Of a stretch of DNA of 64,000 nucleotides, positions 52,223 through 59,565 are shown piece by piece. The notes under the pieces were generated by a model. That model was not told the DNA's origin. It worked only from the letters and a program-made list of their open reading frames with translations, and did not search any database. Numbering within the stretch: position 1 is the stretch's first letter; every line of letters starts with the position of its first letter. Source of the stretch: an uncultured Muribaculaceae bacterium (GTDB lineage Bacteria; Bacteroidota; Bacteroidia; Bacteroidales; Muribaculaceae); NCBI GenBank assembly GCA_934661195.1, contig CAKUJD010000008.1, positions 39,090 through 103,089 on the forward strand, written 5' to 3'. The translations under genes were made by a program, and so were the position numbers.

Positions 52223-53038
52223 ATGGCTACAAAACAAGAAAAAGAACTTACGGTAGAGGAACGCCTGAAACTGCTCTATCAGCTGCAGACCATTCTCTCT
52301 GAAATCGACCGCATCAAGACCCTGCGTGGCGAGCTGCCACTTGAGGTTCAGGACTTGGAAGATGAGATTGCCGGACTTGAGACACGCCTCACCAACTATG
52401 GCAACGAGGTCACCGAGCTCAAGAAAAGCATCGACGGCTACCATGCCGCCATCGACGAGGCGTCGAAGCTCATCGACAAGTACACTCACGACCAGGACAA
52501 CGTGCGCAACAACCGTGAGTACGACTATCTGACCAAGGAAATTGAGTATCAGCAGCTCAACATCGACCTTGCCGACAAGCGCATTCGCGAGGCTTCGCAG
52601 AAAATCGAGAACGTGAACCGCGACATTGAGGAGGTGAAGACACAGCTTGAGGACAGCAACCACGTGCTGGGCGAGAAGAAGGGCGAACTCAACGACATTG
52701 TGAACGAAACCCGCCAGGACGAGGAGAAGCTGCGCGAAAAGGCCAAGAAGCTCGAAGGCAAAATCGACACACGCCTGCTCACCGCATTCAAGCGCATACG
52801 CAAAAACGCGCACAACGGCCTCGGCGTGGTCTACGTGCAGCGCTATTCGTGCGGCGGCTGCTTCAACCGCATTCCCGACCAGCGCCGCATGGAAATCAAG
52901 ATGCACAAGAAAATCATCGTGTGCGAGTACTGCGGCCGCATCCTCATCGATCCCGAAATCGCCGGCCTCACCGACGTTGAAGCTAAAAACGTTGAGCCCA
53001 CAAAGACCAAGGAGACGAAGTCGAAGGCCAAGAAGTAA
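52223..53038 (+). CDS. Coiled-coil protein with C-terminal C4 zinc ribbon
   Basis: 271 residues. A long antiparallel coiled coil covers residues 10-190 (repeated E/K/L/I heptads). The zinc ribbon near 210-250 has CGGC and CEYCGR as its two CxxC pairs, followed by ILIDPEI. This is the zf-RING_7/C4-type zinc ribbon family (proteins like Helicobacter HP0958 and CdsZ), implicated as chaperones or RNA/protein adaptors. C-terminus is lysine-rich. Co-transcribed with the Nif3-like gene. Confidence 0.85.
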   Translation: MATKQEKELTVEERLKLLYQLQTILSEIDRIKTLRGELPLEVQDLEDEIAGLETRLTNYGNEVTELKKSIDGYHAAIDEASKLIDKYTHDQDNVRNNREYDYLTKEIEYQQLNIDLADKRIREASQKIENVNRDIEEVKTQLEDSNHVLGEKKGELNDIVNETRQDEEKLREKAKKLEGKIDTRLLTAFKRIRKNAHNGLGVVYVQRYSCGGCFNRIPDQRRMEIKMHKKIIVCEYCGRILIDPEIAGLTDVEAKNVEPTKTKETKSKAKK

Positions 53039-53132
53039 GTTCTATAACAACACATATCACACGGCGCGCGCCATCGACGGCTCAGCCCTCAGTGGCTTGA
53101 GTGAACGAGGCACGCCGCCGGCAGACGCCTAA

Positions 53133-53173
53133 CGGGCCGGCTGCGCAATCACCACCGATTGCCCGCCGGCCCG
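53133..53173 (+). terminator. Strong hairpin after the zinc-ribbon gene
   Basis: CGGGCCGGC (53133-53141) pairs with GCCGGCCCG (53165-53173), and inner GCAATC pairs with GATTGC. No long T run, but the stem is very stable. Confidence 0.65.
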
Positions 53174-53288
53174 TATTTGCATCATCTAATATCCAGTGCT
53201 GTGTGGCGTAAACATCTGAATGTAAACCGATTTGGGTTTAATTGTGGTGCTCCATTGGGATTGGGGGCGGAATTTCAGCGATTTTGTG

Positions 53289-53296
53289 TAACTTTG
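53289..53296 (+). promoter_or_regulatory. -7 box of the metal-sensing AraC gene
   Basis: TAACTTTG, with expected start of transcription around 53300, at the GTG start codon itself. No clear -33 box at standard distance. Confidence 0.5.
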
Positions 53297-53301
53297 CCGT
53301 T

Positions 53302-53856
53302 GTGAGAATAGCGATTAAAAATATGGTGTGCGACCGGTGCGTGGCCAGTGTGCGGACGCTGCTGGCTGAGTTCGGCTATGGCGATGCCCAGGTGGGCATG
53401 GGCTGGGCTGATGTGCCCGACGGGCTTGACGGCGGACGGCTCGATGCCATTGCCCGCGCCCTTGAGGCCGAGGGGTTTGAGTTGCTGCGCGGCAGCGAGG
53501 AGGCTCTGGTGGAGCGCATCAAGGCCGCGCTGATAGTGCTTGCGCGCCGCGCCGATGGGCAGCCGGTGAAGCTGTCGCAGCAGCTGCCTGAAGTGCTGGC
53601 GGTGGACTACAAGCAGGCCAGTGCGGCATTTAGCGCGCACGAGGGGCGCACCATCGAAAAGTTCTTCATTGCCCAGAAGGTGGAGTATGTAAAGGAGTTG
53701 CTTGAATACGGCCAGCTCACGGTGAGCGAGATTGCCTGGCGCACCGGCTATTCGAGCGTGGCCCACCTGTCGCGCCAGTTCAAGCAGGTGGCGGGCTGCA
53801 CGCCCACGCAATACCAGGCCTCGCACGCCCAGCGGCGTCCGATTGACCAGATTTAA
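53302..53856 (+). CDS. AraC-family regulator with HMA-like metal-binding N-terminus
   Basis: 184 residues from the GTG at 53302; the ATG at 53323 is an alternative. Residues 1-65 resemble a heavy-metal-associated fold (IAIKNMVCDRCVASVRTLLAEFGY, with MVCDRC in place of the MxCxxC copper site). Residues 80-180 contain an AraC-type double HTH (YGQLTVSEIAWRTGYSSVAHLSRQFKQVAGCTPTQYQ, the second HTH intact). It should sense Cu(I) or another thiophilic metal and control the adjacent CopA and CopZ genes. The AraC HTH family is usually an activator. Only 80 bases separate it from copA; tandem AraC-type sites are seen in that gap. Confidence 0.8.
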   Translation: MRIAIKNMVCDRCVASVRTLLAEFGYGDAQVGMGWADVPDGLDGGRLDAIARALEAEGFELLRGSEEALVERIKAALIVLARRADGQPVKLSQQLPEVLAVDYKQASAAFSAHEGRTIEKFFIAQKVEYVKELLEYGQLTVSEIAWRTGYSSVAHLSRQFKQVAGCTPTQYQASHAQRRPIDQI

Positions 53857-53875
53857 TTCCCCCCCCCGATTTTTA

Positions 53876-53902
53876 TGCAACAAATTCATGTGAATTGTGC
53901 AA
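53876..53902. promoter_or_regulatory. Candidate binding site of the metal-sensing AraC regulator
   Basis: AATTCA-TG-TGAATT palindrome at 53883-53896, flanked by direct repeats TGCAAC at about 53875-53880 and 53898-53903. The block sits about 25-50 bases upstream of the copA -7 box. The pairing of a direct repeat with AraC architecture is suggestive only. Confidence 0.4.
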
Positions 53903-53924
53903 CGTCCGTGCGCCGCGCGAGCGG

Positions 53925-53932
53925 TAATTTTG
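53925..53932 (+). promoter_or_regulatory. -7 box of copA, giving a leaderless mRNA
   Basis: TAATTTTG ends 4 bases before the ATG at 53937, so transcription should begin at or next to the start codon. -33 box not clear, consistent with activator dependence. Confidence 0.55.
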
Positions 53933-53936
53933 CATT

Positions 53937-55865
53937 ATGATTGACAAAAATCAAAAATTGGTGACCGCCACGATGCCAGTGGTGGGCATGATGTGTGCAG
54001 GCTGCTCGGCTGCCGTTGAGCAGTGTCTCAACGGACTTGACGGTGTGGACCGCGCCACAGTGAATCTGGCCGGACGCACGGTGTGTGTGTGCTACGACCC
54101 GGGCCGTGTGAGCAAGGCCGACATGAAGCGCGCAGTGGACGGCATGGGCTACCAGCTGATAGTGGACGACAAGATCGACACCGAGGCCATTGAGCGCAGC
54201 CGCTACCGCGCCATGCGGCGGCGCATGGCCGTGGCGTGGTGCATTGCCGCCGCAGTGATGGCCGTGAGCATGCTGTGGCCCGCCCGCATAGCGATGGCCG
54301 GCCGACTGCTGCAGCTGGCGCTGGCGGCGGTGTGCCTGGCCTACTGTGGCCGCGGCTTCTACTCGGCGGCATGGTCGCAGCTGCGCCACGGCGGTGCGGG
54401 CATGGACACTCTGGTGGCACTTAGCACAGGCATATCGATGCTGCTGAGTGTGTTTAACTCTTTTTGGGGCGATGCCTACTGGGGCTCGCACGGCATTGCG
54501 TGGCACACCTACTACGACGCAGTGACCATGATCATCACCTTTGTGCTCACTGGGCGAGTGCTTGAGGAGCGCGCCAAGGGCAGCACTGCCAGCGCCATAC
54601 GCAGCCTCATGGAGCTTGCCCCTGCCACGGCGCGCTTGGTGGCGGCCGACGGAGCGGTGAGCACGGTGCCGCAGTCGGCCCTCGCCGAGGGCGACATCAT
54701 TGAGGTGCTGGCGGGCGACAAGGTGCCCGTCGACGGCATGGTGGAGAGCGGCGAGGCCTACATCGACGAGAGCATGATAAGCGGCGAGCCCACCCCCGTG
54801 GCCAAGCGCAATGGCGACACCGTGCTGGCCGGCACGGTGTGCCGCAAGGGGTCGGTGCAATTCGAGGCCCGGCATGTGGGCAAGGGCACGGTGCTTGCGC
54901 AGATCATCGACATGGTGCAGCGCGCCCAGGCGTCGAAGGCCCCTGTGCAGCGCACTGTTGACCGCATCGCGCTGGTGTTTGTGCCCACTGTGCTGGCCAT
55001 ATCGGTGTTCACCTTTGCCATGTGGCTGCTGTTTGGCGGCATGCAGTGCATGCCGCAGGCGCTGCTGTCGGCAGTGTCGGTGCTGGTGATAGCCTGCCCC
55101 TGCGCCATGGGTCTTGCCACGCCCACCGCGCTGATGGTGGGCATGGGCAAGGCGGCGCAAAGCGGCATACTCATAAAGGATGCAGCCGCACTTGAGGCCT
55201 TGCAACGCGTGGATGCGCTCATCATCGACAAGACGGGCACGTTGACCATACCCAACCCCGACGTCGACTTCACCCAGCCTGCCGGCAGTTTGGCCCCCGA
55301 GGAGCGCGAGCAGCTGAAGCCTCACGCCGCCGAAGCCATGCAAATGCTGGCCAAAGCGGGCATCAAGGTGACGCTGATGAGCGGCGACAACGAGCAGGCC
55401 GTGGCCTACTGGGCCGACAAGGCCGGCATCGGCTGTCACCGCAGCGGCGTGCTGCCGCAGGACAAGGAAGACATGGTGCGCCGACTGCAGGCCGAGGGCC
55501 ACACCGTGGCCATGGTGGGCGACGGCATCAACGACAGCCAGGCGCTGGCCGCGGCCAACGTGAGCATTGCCGTGGGCGGAGGCACCGATGTGGCAATAGA
55601 CGCGGCTCAGGTGACGCTGATGGGCGACGACCTGCGCCGCATATCCCGAGCCGTGGCGCTGAGCCGCAGCACGGTGCGTGCCATCAGGCAAAACCTGTTT
55701 TGGGCGTTTGTCTACAACCTTGTGTGCATTCCCCTTGCGGCCGGAGTGCTTGCCCCGGAGGCCAGCATACAGATCACGCCCATGTGGGGCAGCGCGCTGA
55801 TGGCCTTCAGCAGCGTGAGCGTGGTGCTCAACAGTCTGCGCCTGAAGTTTTCAAAAAACTATTAA
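53937..55865 (+). CDS. Copper P1B-type ATPase lacking the nucleotide-binding domain
   Basis: 642 residues. One HMA domain with GMMCAGC (C20, C23), eight predicted membrane helices, A-domain SGEPTPV near 285, CPC metal site at 387-389 (IACPCAMGLATP), phosphorylation DKTGT with D431, then MSGDN at 481-485 and hinge GDGIND with D529. In characterised CopA proteins about 190-200 residues separate DKTGT from GDGxND. Here there are only 98, and the HP motif and the whole N-domain that binds ATP are missing, with DKTGTLTIPNPDVDFTQPAG leading straight into the P-domain. The frame is intact and all other motifs are kept, so the loss is clean rather than decay. Partner of AraC regulator and CopZ. Confidence 0.9.
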   Translation: MIDKNQKLVTATMPVVGMMCAGCSAAVEQCLNGLDGVDRATVNLAGRTVCVCYDPGRVSKADMKRAVDGMGYQLIVDDKIDTEAIERSRYRAMRRRMAVAWCIAAAVMAVSMLWPARIAMAGRLLQLALAAVCLAYCGRGFYSAAWSQLRHGGAGMDTLVALSTGISMLLSVFNSFWGDAYWGSHGIAWHTYYDAVTMIITFVLTGRVLEERAKGSTASAIRSLMELAPATARLVAADGAVSTVPQSALAEGDIIEVLAGDKVPVDGMVESGEAYIDESMISGEPTPVAKRNGDTVLAGTVCRKGSVQFEARHVGKGTVLAQIIDMVQRAQASKAPVQRTVDRIALVFVPTVLAISVFTFAMWLLFGGMQCMPQALLSAVSVLVIACPCAMGLATPTALMVGMGKAAQSGILIKDAAALEALQRVDALIIDKTGTLTIPNPDVDFTQPAGSLAPEEREQLKPHAAEAMQMLAKAGIKVTLMSGDNEQAVAYWADKAGIGCHRSGVLPQDKEDMVRRLQAEGHTVAMVGDGINDSQALAAANVSIAVGGGTDVAIDAAQVTLMGDDLRRISRAVALSRSTVRAIRQNLFWAFVYNLVCIPLAAGVLAPEASIQITPMWGSALMAFSSVSVVLNSLRLKFSKNY

Positions 55866-55887
55866 TCATAACTATATATATAACATT

Positions 55888-56094
55888 ATGGCAACTACAG
55901 TAGTATTCACAGTGAAAGGAATGAAGTGCGCCCACTGCCAGGCAAGTGTGGAGGGTGCGGTGAAGGCCGTGGCCGGCGTCACTGCCGTGAGCGTGGATTT
56001 GGCCGCAGGCACGGCCACCGTGAGCGGCGACTTCGACCCCGCAGCCGTGACCGAGGCCGTTGCGGCCGCCGGATTCCGCGCCTCGGTGCAATAA
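55888..56094 (+). CDS. Copper chaperone (CopZ-like HMA protein)
   Basis: 68 residues, a single HMA domain with GMKCAHC as metal site (C14 and C17), the following VEGAVKAVAGV helix and VDLAAGTATVSGDFD strands. Delivers Cu(I) to the ATPase or the regulator. It lies 22 bases after the copA stop, so it is in the same operon. Confidence 0.9.
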   Translation: MATTVVFTVKGMKCAHCQASVEGAVKAVAGVTAVSVDLAAGTATVSGDFDPAAVTEAVAAAGFRASVQ

Positions 56095-56113
56095 AAATCG
56101 CATGGCGGCGGCA

Positions 56114-56144
56114 TTGCGCTTTATGCGCAAATGTTGTAACTTTG
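56114..56144 (+). promoter_or_regulatory. Promoter of the first NUC1-type nuclease gene
   Basis: TTG at 56114-56116, TAACTTTG at 56137-56144, 20-base spacing. Start of transcription about 4-5 bases before the ATG at 56153, so a nearly leaderless mRNA. Confidence 0.6.
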
Positions 56145-56152
56145 CCGCCGCT

Positions 56153-56995
56153 ATGGCACGTCGCAAAGGCTCAACCGGCCACACCCTGAGCAGCGTGTGG
56201 CGCATTGCAGTGACGGCAGCGTGGTGCATCATGGCCACCGCGCTGCTGGCGCTTGTGGTGCGCTATGCAGTGACGGGCAGCATAGGCCGCCGCAACGCCG
56301 CCGTGGCCGCCGCCTACCGCGACAGCCTTGAGCGCGTGGCAGTGCCGGCATCGGCCATGCGGCTGGAATACTGCGGCTTCACCGTATACTTCAACCGCCG
56401 CTGGCATTTGCCGTGGTGCGTGGTGTATGAGCTGGCGCGCAGCGAAACCGAAGGCAGCGAGCAGCGCTACGGCAGCTTCGAGACCGACTCGGCTGTGGCT
56501 GGCTGCGCCCGTCCGTGGGACTACACAGGCAGCGGCTATCAGCGCGGCCACATGGCTCCGGCGGCCGACTTCAAGTGGAGCGCGCGGGCCATGAGGGAGT
56601 CGTTTAAGATGACCAACGTGTGTCCGCAGGCAGGCCAGCTGAACAGCGGCGGCTGGAGCCGCCTCGAAGAGAAGGTGCGCGAATGGGCGCGGCGCGACAG
56701 CGCGCTTATTGTGGTCACAGGCCCGATAGTGGCCAAGGAACACCGCTGCATAGGCGGCGGTGTGGCAGTGCCCAGGGCATTCTTCAAGGTGGTGCTCGCC
56801 CCATACTCCACCCCGATGCGCGCCATCGGCTTCATCTACCCCAACGCTGCCGCCCCCGGACGGCTGCAGCGCTATGCGGTGAGCGTCGACAGTGTGGAGC
56901 GGGCCACGGGGCTCGACTTCTTCAGCAGCTTGCCGCCAGAGGTGGAGAGCGAGGTGGAGAGCACGTGCAACCTCAACCAATGGCTGCTGCCATAG
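56153..56995 (+). CDS. DNA/RNA non-specific endonuclease, membrane-anchored (first copy)
   Basis: 280 residues from the ATG at 56153, just after the promoter. A single N-terminal transmembrane segment (residues 17-36) anchors it. The nuclease domain has YQRGHMAPAADFKW near 139-152, where the family motif DRGH reads QRGH (catalytic H kept), then MTNVCPQ near 166 with the metal-binding N, and VVTGPIV near 199. Nucleases of the NUC1/EndoA class use a single Mg2+. The Asp-to-Gln change at the first motif position is unusual. It precedes a lipoprotein paralogue. Confidence 0.85.
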   Translation: MARRKGSTGHTLSSVWRIAVTAAWCIMATALLALVVRYAVTGSIGRRNAAVAAAYRDSLERVAVPASAMRLEYCGFTVYFNRRWHLPWCVVYELARSETEGSEQRYGSFETDSAVAGCARPWDYTGSGYQRGHMAPAADFKWSARAMRESFKMTNVCPQAGQLNSGGWSRLEEKVREWARRDSALIVVTGPIVAKEHRCIGGGVAVPRAFFKVVLAPYSTPMRAIGFIYPNAAAPGRLQRYAVSVDSVERATGLDFFSSLPPEVESEVESTCNLNQWLLP

Positions 56996-57030
56996 CACAC
57001 ACACAACGAAACATAAAACGCATAACGCAT

Positions 57031-57846
57031 ATGAAAGCAATACTTAAAACACATCTGTGGGCAACAGCAGCGGCCTCATTGGTACTGACGCTGCTGGCGG
57101 CATGCACCCAGGCCGGAGGCTCAACAGCCAACCCCGGCGGCAGTGCCGACGCCCTGACCGAGGTGGTGACGCCCAAGGGCACGGCCAACCAGACGGTGAG
57201 GCACAAGGCCATCACCATATACTTCAACAGCCAATACCGCATTCCCAACTGCGTGGCCTATGAGCTGACCGCAGCGCAAGTGGCGCAATGCGACGCCCCG
57301 GGTGCCGAGAAACGCAAAAACTACGACTTTGCCGCCGACCCCGACGTGGCCTCCAGCCCCGAAAAAAGTGACTACACCCGCAGCGGATATGACCGCGGCC
57401 ACATGGCTCCGGCCAACGACTTCAAGTGGGACCGCACGGCCATGACCGAGTGCTTCTATATGACCAACATGTGCCCGCAGGCTCATGAGCTTAACAACGG
57501 CGCATGGAAAAAGGTCGAGAACCTGGTGCACGGCTGGGCGCGCCAGTATGGCCGCGTGGTGGTGGTCACCGGACCGGTGATGAGCCGCGGCATGGAGCGC
57601 ATAGGGCGCCGGGGCGACATCGCCGTGCCTGGCCGCTTCTTCAAAGTGGTGCTGGCCCCCGAGCAGGGCAAGGCAATAGCGTTTGTCTACGACAACGCCG
57701 AGGCCCGCAGCGGCCTGCGCCGCCATGTGACCACGGTGCGGCAGGTGGAGCAGCTCACAGGGCTTGACTTCTTCAGCAGCCTGCCCGACAACGAGGAAAA
57801 CAAAGTGGAGACACACACCAACGCCAGCGAATGGCTTAATGACTAA
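57031..57846 (+). CDS. DNA/RNA non-specific endonuclease, lipoprotein (second copy)
   Basis: 271 residues from the ATG at 57031. Lipoprotein signal with lipobox LLAAC. The nuclease motif is intact: YDRGHMAPANDFKW near 128, MTNMCPQ near 154, and VVTGPVM near 187. About half of the aligned catalytic domain is identical to the first copy (GHMAPA.DFKW, FFKVVLAP, TGLDFFSSLP). Likely scavenges extracellular DNA or RNA or defends at the cell envelope. Adjacent tandem paralogues of different anchoring. Confidence 0.87.
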   Translation: MKAILKTHLWATAAASLVLTLLAACTQAGGSTANPGGSADALTEVVTPKGTANQTVRHKAITIYFNSQYRIPNCVAYELTAAQVAQCDAPGAEKRKNYDFAADPDVASSPEKSDYTRSGYDRGHMAPANDFKWDRTAMTECFYMTNMCPQAHELNNGAWKKVENLVHGWARQYGRVVVVTGPVMSRGMERIGRRGDIAVPGRFFKVVLAPEQGKAIAFVYDNAEARSGLRRHVTTVRQVEQLTGLDFFSSLPDNEENKVETHTNASEWLND

Positions 57847-57864
57847 CATTTTTTTTTGAGCAAC

Positions 57865-59286
57865 ATGCAGCACAACCACACATACACAACCAGCGGTGCA
57901 ACCGCCGCCGACACCATTTGCGCCATCAGCACCCCCCACGGTACTGGCGGCATAGCCGTGGTGCGCGTCAGCGGGCCGCAGGCCACCGCCATAGTGGCGC
58001 GGCGGTGGCGCGGAGCCGACATCGATGCCATGCGCAGCCACACTGCACACCTGGGCACATTCACCGACAGCAACGGCAGCCCGCTCGATCAAGTGGTGCT
58101 CACGCTGTTTCGCGCCCCGCACTCCTACAGCGGCGAAGACGTGATAGAACTCTCGTGCCACGGCTCGGTGTGGATCCAGCGCCAGCTGGTGCTTAGCCTC
58201 ATCGACGCCGGCTGCCGCGCCGCCACGGGCGGCGAGTTCACCCAGCGCGCCTTTGCCAACGGCCGACTCGACCTGTCGCAGGCCGAAGCCGTGGCCGACC
58301 TCATAGCCGCCCAGTCGCGCGCGGCCCACCGCGTGGCCATCAACCAGATGCGCGGCGCCTTCAGCCGCCAGCTGAGCCAGCTGCGCGGCCAGCTGCTGCA
58401 ATTCGTGTCGCTCATCGAGCTCGAACTCGACTTCAGCGAAGAAGACGTCACCTTTGCCGACCGCAGCCGCCTGCTCGGCCTGGCGCAGAGCATACAGGAC
58501 GTGATTGGCCGCCTCACCGCCTCCTACAGTTCGGGAAACGTGATTAAAAACGGACTGCCAGTGGCCATCGTGGGCCAGACCAACGCCGGCAAGTCGACAC
58601 TGCTCAACCTGCTGCTGCACGACGACCGCGCGCTGGTGAGCGACATCCAGGGCACCACACGCGACGTGATAGAAGACACCGTGGACATAGGCGGCACACT
58701 GTTCCGCTTCATCGACACCGCCGGCATACGCCAGGCCCACGACGCCATCGAGAAGATGGGCATTGAGCGCACCTTCCAGAAGCTCGACCAGGCGCAAGTG
58801 GTGCTGTGGGTGATCGACGGCACGCAGCCGGCCTCGCAGCTCGAGGAGTTCAGCCGCCAGATAATGCCACACACCGCAGGCAAAACCCTGATAGCCGTGG
58901 TCAACAAAGCCGACCTCGGCCCCTCGGCACAAGTGCAGGGGGCGCTGACGCGCCTGCTGCCCGAAGGCGCGCAGCAAGTGAGCATATCGGCGCGCGACGG
59001 CATCAACACCGATGCCCTGACCCGAATGCTGACCCAGGCCGCAGCCCTGCCCGACGTGGCCGACGACAACGCCGTGATTGTGACCAACGCGCGCCACTAC
59101 GAGGCGCTGACCCGCGCCGGCGCCGCCCTCGGCCGCGCAGTCGACGGCCTCAACCAAGGCCTCAGCGGCGACCTCGTGAGCCAGGACATACGCGAGTGCA
59201 TGCACTACCTGGGCGAGATCACCGGCGAGATCACCACCGACGACGTCCTAGGCGAAATCTTCTCCCACTTCTGCATCGGCAAATGA
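57865..59286 (+). CDS. mnmE: tRNA modification GTPase MnmE
   Basis: 473 residues from the ATG at 57865; a TTG three codons earlier is also in frame. N-terminal tetrahydrofolate-binding domain (GGIAVVRVSGPQA, residues 26-38), long helical domain, G domain with GQTNAGKST near 238, DIQGTTRD near 263, DTAGIR near 286, NKADL near 350, and C-terminal FSHFCIGK with the conserved cysteine. With MnmG it makes the 5-carboxymethylaminomethyl modification of wobble uridine. The end of the gene is the edge of core sequence, and a foreign element follows immediately. Confidence 0.95.
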   Translation: MQHNHTYTTSGATAADTICAISTPHGTGGIAVVRVSGPQATAIVARRWRGADIDAMRSHTAHLGTFTDSNGSPLDQVVLTLFRAPHSYSGEDVIELSCHGSVWIQRQLVLSLIDAGCRAATGGEFTQRAFANGRLDLSQAEAVADLIAAQSRAAHRVAINQMRGAFSRQLSQLRGQLLQFVSLIELELDFSEEDVTFADRSRLLGLAQSIQDVIGRLTASYSSGNVIKNGLPVAIVGQTNAGKSTLLNLLLHDDRALVSDIQGTTRDVIEDTVDIGGTLFRFIDTAGIRQAHDAIEKMGIERTFQKLDQAQVVLWVIDGTQPASQLEEFSRQIMPHTAGKTLIAVVNKADLGPSAQVQGALTRLLPEGAQQVSISARDGINTDALTRMLTQAAALPDVADDNAVIVTNARHYEALTRAGAALGRAVDGLNQGLSGDLVSQDIRECMHYLGEITGEITTDDVLGEIFSHFCIGK

Positions 59287-59328
59287 TTGCCGATTACAAA
59301 CACTCAACAAATCTCACATTCTATAGTT

Positions 59329-59356
59329 AAAGCGCTCACTCCGAGCGCTTTTCTTG
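59329..59356 (+). terminator. Terminator after mnmE
   Basis: AAAGCGCTC (59329-59337), loop ACTCC, GAGCGCTTT (59343-59351), then TCTTG. Confidence 0.75.
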
Positions 59357-59360
59357 TTTG

Positions 59361-59400
59361 CGGTCACTCTCGATATAAGTCGATAGTGACCGTTTTTGCG
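59361..59400 (+). terminator. Second hairpin after mnmE
   Basis: CGGTCACT (59361-59368) pairs with AGTGACCG (59385-59392), with further inner pairing of TCGA, and is followed by TTTTT. Confidence 0.6.
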
Positions 59401-59408
59401 TCTATTTT

Positions 59409-59426
59409 CGTACCGTTCTCGTACCG
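59409..59426. repeat. Direct repeats CGTACCG with 11-base period
   Basis: CGTACCG at 59409-59415 and again at 59420-59426, within the gap between mnmE and the first element gene. Could be recombinase arm sites or regulator sites. Nothing else is recognisable in 59427-59565. Confidence 0.35.
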
Positions 59427-59565
59427 CGAGGGAAAAGCGAAGCTCTGAGCGTGGGCAAGGTGATGGAGGAATTTCACAACGGTGCGCTATCATTCACGAT
59501 AGTTCCCTTATCAAAATGCCTGACATGGAGGAGTAACAACAGGTTTAACCAAACAAATTGAGAAA

